A stretch of DNA of 17,928 nt, taken from assembly GCA_023381035.1 (NCBI GenBank), contig JAMCTK010000015.1:1-17928 (forward strand). Direction: 5' to 3'. Below are positions 13,275 through 17,928 of this stretch, piece by piece; position 1 is the first letter of the stretch; every line of letters begins with the position of its first letter. A program made the position numbers and the translations under genes. Source of the DNA: Patescibacteria group bacterium. Its GTDB lineage: Bacteria > Patescibacteria > Microgenomatia > Levybacterales > UBA12049. Below the pieces are notes generated by a model, which ran no database searches, was not told the origin of the DNA, and worked only from the letters and a program-made list of their open reading frames with translations.

Positions 13275-14477
13275 ATGAAAATAGACCAAGTACGGAAAGA
13301 TTTTTCAATCCTAGCTGACAATAAATGGATCTATTTTGATAATGCCTGTCAGAGCCTCCGCCCCAAATCAGTGATTGATGCAATCACTGAGTACTATCAG
13401 GAATACCCAGCATGTAGTGGGCGGAGTATGCATTCCCTGGCAACCAAAGTGTCCCAAAAGTGTGATGAAGCCAGAACTATTATTTCCAAATTCATTGGAG
13501 CTAAGCGTAAGGAAGAAATTATTTTTACTAGAAACACAACTGAAGGAATAAATTTAATAGCTAACTCGCTTGAACTCCGAAAAGGTGATGTTGTTATTAC
13601 AACAGATAAAGAACATAACTCCAACTTAATTCCCTGGCAAATGTTAGTCAAAAAAAAAGGCATTATCCATAAAATTATTCCTTCGAACCCAGATAACACA
13701 TTTAACCTAAACGCTTATGAGAACGAAATGAATGGAGAAGTTAAGCTGGTTTCTATGGGTTTTACTTCAAATTTAGATGGGGTTACGATACCGGCTAAGG
13801 AGGTAATTAAGATTGCCCATAAATACAAGAGTTTAGTTCTTCTTGATGCAGCTCAAACAGTACCTCATCAAAGAATCAATGTGACTGACCTTGATGTCGA
13901 CTTTTTAGCCTTCTCTGGACATAAAATGCTTGGTCCTTCAGGAATGGGGGTGTTCTATGGTAAATACAAATTACTTGAAAAACTTTCTCCCTTTATGGTT
14001 GGTGGCGATACAGTGTCTTCCTCAACATATACTTCAAATGAATTCTTGCCACCTCCGGAAAAGTTTGAAGCGGGTTTACAGGATTATGCCGGAATTATTG
14101 GCTTAGGTGAAGCTGTCAAATATTTAAGTAAAATAGGATTTTCAGAAATTGAGAAGGTAGAACGTAAATTAAATGTATATGTCAGCCAAGAATTGTTAAA
14201 AATTCCCAATCTCAAAATTGTTGGACCTCAAGATCCAGATCTGAGGGGAGGTATTATTTCTTTTTACATTGAAGGAGTTGACCACCATCAAGTCGCGATA
14301 ATTTTGAATCAATCCGCTAATATCATGGTTCGTTCGGGGCAACATTGTGTTCACTCGTGGTTTAATGATCGCCAAATAAAAGGATCCTTGAGAGTATCGC
14401 TGTATTTTTACAACACACTTGAAGAGGCGGAATTATTTGTTAAAAGTTTGAAACAGGTATTGCAGGTGCTAAGCTAA
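13275..14477 (+). CDS. Cysteine desulfurase, SufS/CsdA type
   Basis: This class V aminotransferase-fold enzyme takes sulfur from cysteine to form alanine and an enzyme persulfide, usually for Fe-S cluster assembly. The PLP lysine is K217 in SGHKMLGPSGMG. The catalytic Cys is C358 in RSGQHCVHSWF, which varies from the common RxGHHC. Other family marks are NTTEGINLIA, DKEHNSN and DAAQTVPH. At 400 aa it has normal SufS length. No ribosome-binding site is obvious before ATG 13275, which lies 26 bases after the DsbA-like stop, so it is probably on the same message. SufBCD, SufU and IscU partners are not in the window. A role supplying sulfur to the 4Fe-4S ferredoxin is possible. Confidence 0.9.
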   Translation: MKIDQVRKDFSILADNKWIYFDNACQSLRPKSVIDAITEYYQEYPACSGRSMHSLATKVSQKCDEARTIISKFIGAKRKEEIIFTRNTTEGINLIANSLELRKGDVVITTDKEHNSNLIPWQMLVKKKGIIHKIIPSNPDNTFNLNAYENEMNGEVKLVSMGFTSNLDGVTIPAKEVIKIAHKYKSLVLLDAAQTVPHQRINVTDLDVDFLAFSGHKMLGPSGMGVFYGKYKLLEKLSPFMVGGDTVSSSTYTSNEFLPPPEKFEAGLQDYAGIIGLGEAVKYLSKIGFSEIEKVERKLNVYVSQELLKIPNLKIVGPQDPDLRGGIISFYIEGVDHHQVAIILNQSANIMVRSGQHCVHSWFNDRQIKGSLRVSLYFYNTLEEAELFVKSLKQVLQVLS

Positions 14478-14481
14478 CTTT

Positions 14482-15414
14482 ATGATTTGTATTATTGCTC
14501 TAGTTGTCTTTTCTATATTAGGTATCTTTAGTGCCACTCATCGAGCGTTGGCAAAAGAGGCCTTTGATTGTGTATTAAGAAGAGTTACCTTTAGACCTTG
14601 TACAACTGGATTTAATGAAAAAATTAAGGGGAAAATTATAGGTAAGTTACTAACCAGATCATTAGTTATTGCAAAGATTTTCAACAAGCATTTTGAAATC
14701 ATTTCGTGGATTTTTGTGATTTTAACCATCGGAAGCACATTTTACACAGCAAAAGGCATTTATAACTTCTATCTTTATGGAAGCTGTAATGGATTAAATA
14801 AAAGTGGCTTTTGTGTATTTGATCCAGCTGGGTCAAATAATAAGGTGACTGCAATAAATAATTCCTGCTCGACAAATACGACATCAGAGAAAACTGTTAC
14901 TATAAAGGGGTTAAGTCTTGGTACCTTTCCCCAACTTAGACCGACTGCTGATAGAAAAATCATCTTTATGGGCTGTTATGCCTGTGAATATACTCGAAAA
15001 ACCTATCCGCTAATCAAGAAATTAGCTGATGCGACAAAAAGCAATTTAGTGTTTATCCATGTTCCCGCCAAAGAGAAAACTGATTTTATTTCCAAATACG
15101 TATTTTGTACTAATAAAGAAGATAGCAACAGGTTTTGGATATTTAACGACAATTTGTTTGCTCCAAATTTGACTAATATTGAGAATGAAGAAAAAATACA
15201 AGAGATTGTAAAAAATAGCGGTTATGATTTGCAAAAAATAATGGCATGTACGTCAAATAGTTATACTCAGCAAATGGCAGATCAACAAATCAGCTCTATA
15301 AACCTAACCGGAATATACGGTACCCCAACTGTATTTATTGATGATGAGGTCTTTGTTGGTCCAAAACCGTATAGAGTATACGAACGAGCTTTAAAAGGCT
15401 TGAAGTTTTGGTGA
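14482..15414 (+). CDS. Membrane protein with C-terminal DsbA-like thioredoxin domain
   Basis: The 310-aa protein has an N-terminal hydrophobic helix and a second near residues 73-95, flanking a short basic segment with conserved-looking Cys (FDCVLRRVTFRPCTTGF). A thioredoxin-fold domain follows, with CYAC at 165-168 and cis-Pro P282 in IYGTPTVFIDDE. Additional Cys pairs lie at CNGLNKSGFC and VFCTNKE. It starts four bases after the desulfurase stop, so the three genes form an operon. It probably handles thiols outside the membrane together with the DsbA-like protein at 12469. I do not recognise the N-terminal domain, and a VKOR-type fold is not supported by the visible motifs. Confidence 0.75.
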   Translation: MICIIALVVFSILGIFSATHRALAKEAFDCVLRRVTFRPCTTGFNEKIKGKIIGKLLTRSLVIAKIFNKHFEIISWIFVILTIGSTFYTAKGIYNFYLYGSCNGLNKSGFCVFDPAGSNNKVTAINNSCSTNTTSEKTVTIKGLSLGTFPQLRPTADRKIIFMGCYACEYTRKTYPLIKKLADATKSNLVFIHVPAKEKTDFISKYVFCTNKEDSNRFWIFNDNLFAPNLTNIENEEKIQEIVKNSGYDLQKIMACTSNSYTQQMADQQISSINLTGIYGTPTVFIDDEVFVGPKPYRVYERALKGLKFW

Positions 15415-15608
15415 TCTTATACGTTGTTAAGAATATAATAAGCGATTTATGAGGTTTTAATGATGAAGGTACAACTCTTTGCATAGCTAGATATCGCTTG
15501 TTCCAGAACTGTTTAAGCGCTTTAGTACGAATGGTTATAACTAAGGTTGCAAAGTAAGTTTGCTTAATAATTAGTAAAGTCCTATAAGACATTAAATAAT
15601 TAATAAGT
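15415..15608. other. Convergent intergenic spacer, no convincing terminator
   Basis: Two genes face each other across these 194 bases, so a two-way terminator would be expected. I see only a short palindrome, AAGCGCTT (15515-15522), and a wide 7-bp inverted repeat (15440-15446 with 15493-15499). Neither is followed by a U-run. A minus-strand frame crosses the spacer but runs into the upstream gene and resembles nothing. Confidence 0.4.
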
Positions 15609-16382
15609 CTACTTAAGATCGTGGGCTATACGTTTCTCCAAATCTAGAAGAGGTTTGAGAGATACTTCATCAGCAAAGTTTTCTTTTTCATAATAACCAA
15701 AAGGATTATCCAAATCTTTGATGAGCATGACCATGTATATAAGGATGAAAGAAACAAAGGCAACAAAAAAGATACTCTCATAGTAGGGGTCAATCTTGGT
15801 AAAGATTAGACCGACGCACATAATCGCTGAGATGATTTCAGCGATTGCATATCCCGCGGGGTTAAAAGAAGTTTCTCTGATGGTGTGAATTCTTGTAATT
15901 GTTCTTCTTAAATTATTTTGCTCATTTTTAAGTCTAACAATGAAGTTGGCTTGGGTTAGTGGTTCGAGAGCGAGGAAGTGATCGTTTAGTCCTGTTATCC
16001 TTTTCAAGACAGCATCAGTTTTCTCCTGTTTATGTAACCACTTCAAAATTGAGTTGGTAATGTCGTGGACACTATTTAGTAAATTCTTTACTACTTTGCT
16101 TTTTTTGTTTTTATATGTGATGTAGCACTCATCAGTTAAGACTTCCAAACTACATGCCAGCTCTCCTGGTAACTTTTCTGCCTCCTTGTAATCTACGAGT
16201 ACTCCCGAGATAAGAAAACCAACAAGAAAGACATTTGCAGATATGATTGCTCCAAACAAAGAATTAAGAGTTAAAAACTCCCATCCTGATTGATGAGAGA
16301 ATAATTTCAAAAGAATAATGACAATTACAATAGGGAGCACTCGCAAAGCTAATCTCCACTTACCCATTTTCAAGATGTTCAT
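15609..16382 (-). CDS. Bestrophin-like (DUF4239-type) membrane protein
   Basis: The 257-aa product has two N-terminal helices (LPIVIVIILLKLF and AIISANVFLVGFLISGVLV), a long charged cytoplasmic stretch and two C-terminal helices near residues 172-222. It ends with KDLDNPFGYYEKENF followed by a helical tail. That layout and the DxxxPF element before the tail resemble DUF4239 bestrophin-like proteins, a group of possible ion channels without experimental function known to me. The assignment is tentative. The gene stands alone on the minus strand and breaks the run of plus-strand genes. A second in-frame ATG at codon 6 is an alternative start. Confidence 0.65.
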   Translation of the reverse strand: MNILKMGKWRLALRVLPIVIVIILLKLFSHQSGWEFLTLNSLFGAIISANVFLVGFLISGVLVDYKEAEKLPGELACSLEVLTDECYITYKNKKSKVVKNLLNSVHDITNSILKWLHKQEKTDAVLKRITGLNDHFLALEPLTQANFIVRLKNEQNNLRRTITRIHTIRETSFNPAGYAIAEIISAIMCVGLIFTKIDPYYESIFFVAFVSFILIYMVMLIKDLDNPFGYYEKENFADEVSLKPLLDLEKRIAHDLK

Positions 16383-16549
16383 GCTCGAATTATACTAAAA
16401 TTAACGTTTTTAATCGAATATTTTGAAATATATTCAACCTTCATTACAAGTATTCACAGTATTTTGGGTAAGTGGGAGGACATCATTAATTACAGATAAA
16501 CAAATAGATATTATTGAATTCGACTCAGGAGAATTTCAGCCTAAATTTG

Positions 16550-16560
16550 TTACAATGTAA
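16550..16560 (+). promoter_or_regulatory. Second BlaI-like dyad, upstream of the SHOCT gene
   Basis: TTACAATGTAA is a perfect 5-bp dyad around a central A. It shares the core TACAATGT with the operator at 12420-12438. It overlaps TTGTTA (16548-16553), which with TAGTTA (16571-16576) and a 17-base spacer could be a promoter for ATG 16589. Confidence 0.4.
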
Positions 16561-16588
16561 AGTGAAAAAGTAGTTACATTTTAATCGT

Positions 16589-17272
16589 ATGAAAAAGCTG
16601 CTGTTTGGCCTAAGCACATTATCGATCTTAGGCTTTGTCTTTTTTTCTTCGGTATCAGCCCAAGGGATGATGAACTGGGGTAATACTTCCAGTGCAACTC
16701 CTTCTTCAGTGATTTCAACTGCTCAGGATGAAGCTAAGGGAAAACAAATATGGGAACAACTGCAATCAAAACAAGTAACTTGTGAGAGTTTGAAAGATGA
16801 CGACTTTGAAGCGTTGGGTGAATACTTCATGGGTCAATCTGTCGGTAACATCGAAAGACATGCCGCCATGAACCAAATGATGCAGAATATGATGGGTCAA
16901 AACCGAGAGGAGCAAATGCACATATCGCTTGGTAAAAGATCAAGTGGCTGTGACACCAATGCTTCGTTTCCTTCGGGATACGGATTACCAATGATGTGGC
17001 GGATGATGGGGGGAGGTGGGAATCCTATGATGGGATATGGTAGTTGGAATAATATGATGGGTAGCTGGGGCGGATTTGGGGTTGCAGCTTGGCTTACCAT
17101 GATTTTGTTTTGGGGGTTACTTATACTTGGAGTCATAGCTCTTATTCGCTATTTACTTCGGTCGGGACAAGATAGAAATAATAAAACTCCTTCAGACATT
17201 CTTAAAGAACGTTATGCTAAAGGCGAAATCAATAAAAGGGAGTTTGAGCAGATGAAGAATGATTTAGGTTAA
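16589..17272 (+). CDS. Met-rich exported membrane protein with SHOCT tail
   Basis: The 227-aa protein has a signal peptide (cleavage probably after VSA, residue 24). An outside domain follows, dense in Met and His (HAAMNQMMQNMMGQNREEQM, then HISLGKRSSGC), and then a Met/Gly/Trp-rich run (MMWRMMGGG, NPMMGYGSWNNMMG). One membrane helix near residues 160-187 leads to a C-terminal SHOCT motif (ILKERYAKGEINKREFEQMKNDL). Clustered Met with His is typical of periplasmic Cu(I)/Ag(I)-binding proteins, so a role in copper handling is a fair inference. SHOCT is a short oligomerisation motif. A BlaI-like dyad 29 bases upstream suggests it shares control with the thiol-redox operon. Confidence 0.75.
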   Translation: MKKLLFGLSTLSILGFVFFSSVSAQGMMNWGNTSSATPSSVISTAQDEAKGKQIWEQLQSKQVTCESLKDDDFEALGEYFMGQSVGNIERHAAMNQMMQNMMGQNREEQMHISLGKRSSGCDTNASFPSGYGLPMMWRMMGGGGNPMMGYGSWNNMMGSWGGFGVAAWLTMILFWGLLILGVIALIRYLLRSGQDRNNKTPSDILKERYAKGEINKREFEQMKNDLG

Positions 17273-17491
17273 ATTAGATTTATCTTGAATATGTGCGGTA
17301 CCCTATTTGTATAGCATTTCAAGAAATGTCATATGAATAGTGATTTAGCCTGATAAATCTTCTAATCTTGTAATTTTAGGTCACATAAAATAGCCCCTTA
17401 TCGTTATTTTTTACAAAAAATAGGTATCTTGATTTTAGATAAAGAGATATGTACAATAATATTAATTGCGCCATGGCGCCATCAATATCGC
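17273..17491. other. Intergenic leader before the ribonucleotide reductase
   Basis: This stretch contains a small hairpin (CATTTC at 17315-17320 with GAAATG at 17323-17328), an A/T-only dyad (17405-17422) and a 12-base GC-rich perfect palindrome, GCGCCATGGCGC (17468-17479), 12 bases before the reductase start. No NrdR-box pair or clear promoter is visible to me. Confidence 0.4.
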
Positions 17492-17928
17492 ATGAGAGAA
17501 TTAATCAAACCAAGCACCCATCGTTCAGGATTCAAAGTGAGTTCTTTTGAGGAATCTGTTATGAGAAAAGGTAGAATAATTGGAGACAGGGAAACTCCCG
17601 ATGATATGGTAAATAGGGTCGTAGAGGCATTAGTCTCAGTAGAGGATTCTTTCTCAACTCCTTTAAAACAACAACGAACTCTTCAAGACAGACTGGGAAG
17701 TGCCTTAATTGGTAGAGAAATTGTTTTTAGCACGCCTATCATGACCAACGCAGGGAGACATTTTGAAAGGCCACTTTCAGCATGTAGCGTTCCCCCAGTT
17801 AATCTTAGAGGAGATTTAAATCTCGTAAAAAAAGTTATAGGTGAATATCATCAACAAGGTATGGGTACTGGTTTTAATTTTAACGAAGTAGAAAACCCTG
17901 TTTTCACACTCCGTTTTTTTAAATGATG
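17492..17928 (+). CDS. Ribonucleotide reductase large subunit, N-terminal part (runs off window; probable frameshift)
   Basis: The enzyme reduces ribonucleotides to deoxyribonucleotides. STPIMTNAGR, RPLSACSVPPV and GMGTGFNFNEVENPV match the N-terminal barrel of the alpha subunit, with C in SACSV as the likely first redox Cys. The style resembles adenosylcobalamin-dependent (class II) enzymes, but too little is present to be sure. No ATP-cone precedes the barrel. ATG 17492 is preferred to TTG 17429. The frame reads LRFFK and then stops at TGA 17924-17926. Removing one T from the T7 run at 17914-17920 gives LRFLND, the residues expected next, so the stop is probably a homopolymer slip and the gene continues past the window. 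Confidence 0.8.

Noticed and set aside
14482..15414. VKOR-type membrane oxidoreductase fused to thioredoxin
   Set aside because: There are only two convincing helices before the thioredoxin domain, and the VKOR CxxC within a four-helix bundle is not visible.
15335..15592. Minus-strand 85-codon frame crossing the spacer after the 310-aa protein
   Set aside because: It overlaps the real gene, has no ribosome-binding site and its composition is unlike a protein domain I know.
1..17928. tRNA, rRNA, CRISPR array, insertion sequence or recoded stop codons
   Set aside because: No cloverleaf, regular spaced repeats or transposase were seen, and TGA acts as a true stop in several genes.

Overview
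The window is AT-rich, densely packed bacterial DNA using the standard code, with TAA, TAG and TGA all serving as stops. Tight operons, ATGA start/stop overlaps, short single-domain proteins and no tRNA, rRNA or insertion sequence point to an uncultured, reduced-genome bacterium. Patescibacteria/CPR is my best guess, but this is inference from style and gene families, not from a marker gene.

Region 1 (1-4567) looks like a mobile-element or prophage remnant. It starts with a 3' gene fragment that shares 21 identical bases with the primase gene further on. It then holds a large DnaG-type primase fused to a AAA+ ATPase and a winged helix, an unrecognised 187-aa protein, and a phage terminase large-subunit ATPase domain that stops where the nuclease domain should begin.

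Region 2 (4568-9517) is a metal-efflux operon. A CmtR-like ArsR/SmtB sensor is followed by two overlapping tandem P1B ATPases, both with the unusual APC membrane motif, then a PAP2 phosphatase and a small membrane protein.

Region 3 (9518-11099) holds a NAD synthase-like protein with an insertion, a stand-alone ATP-cone protein and a 4Fe-4S ferredoxin.

Region 4 (11147-15414) holds a BlaI/CopY-type repressor and a BlaR1-like M56 peptidase gene with no beta-lactam sensor domain. The peptidase gene is broken at a perfect 27-bp inverted repeat that places two stop codons in frame. A strong promoter with a dyad over its -10 box then reads into a secreted DsbA-like protein, a cysteine desulfurase and a second membrane-anchored DsbA-like protein. 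I read this as a BlaI/M56-controlled thiol-redox and sulfur module. A second site with the same core lies before the Met-rich SHOCT protein at 16589.

Region 5 (15415-17928) has a convergent bestrophin-like (DUF4239) membrane protein, the Met-rich, probably metal-binding SHOCT membrane protein, and the N-terminal part of a ribonucleotide reductase large subunit. The reductase frame is cut by a likely one-base slip in a T7 run a few bases before the window ends.
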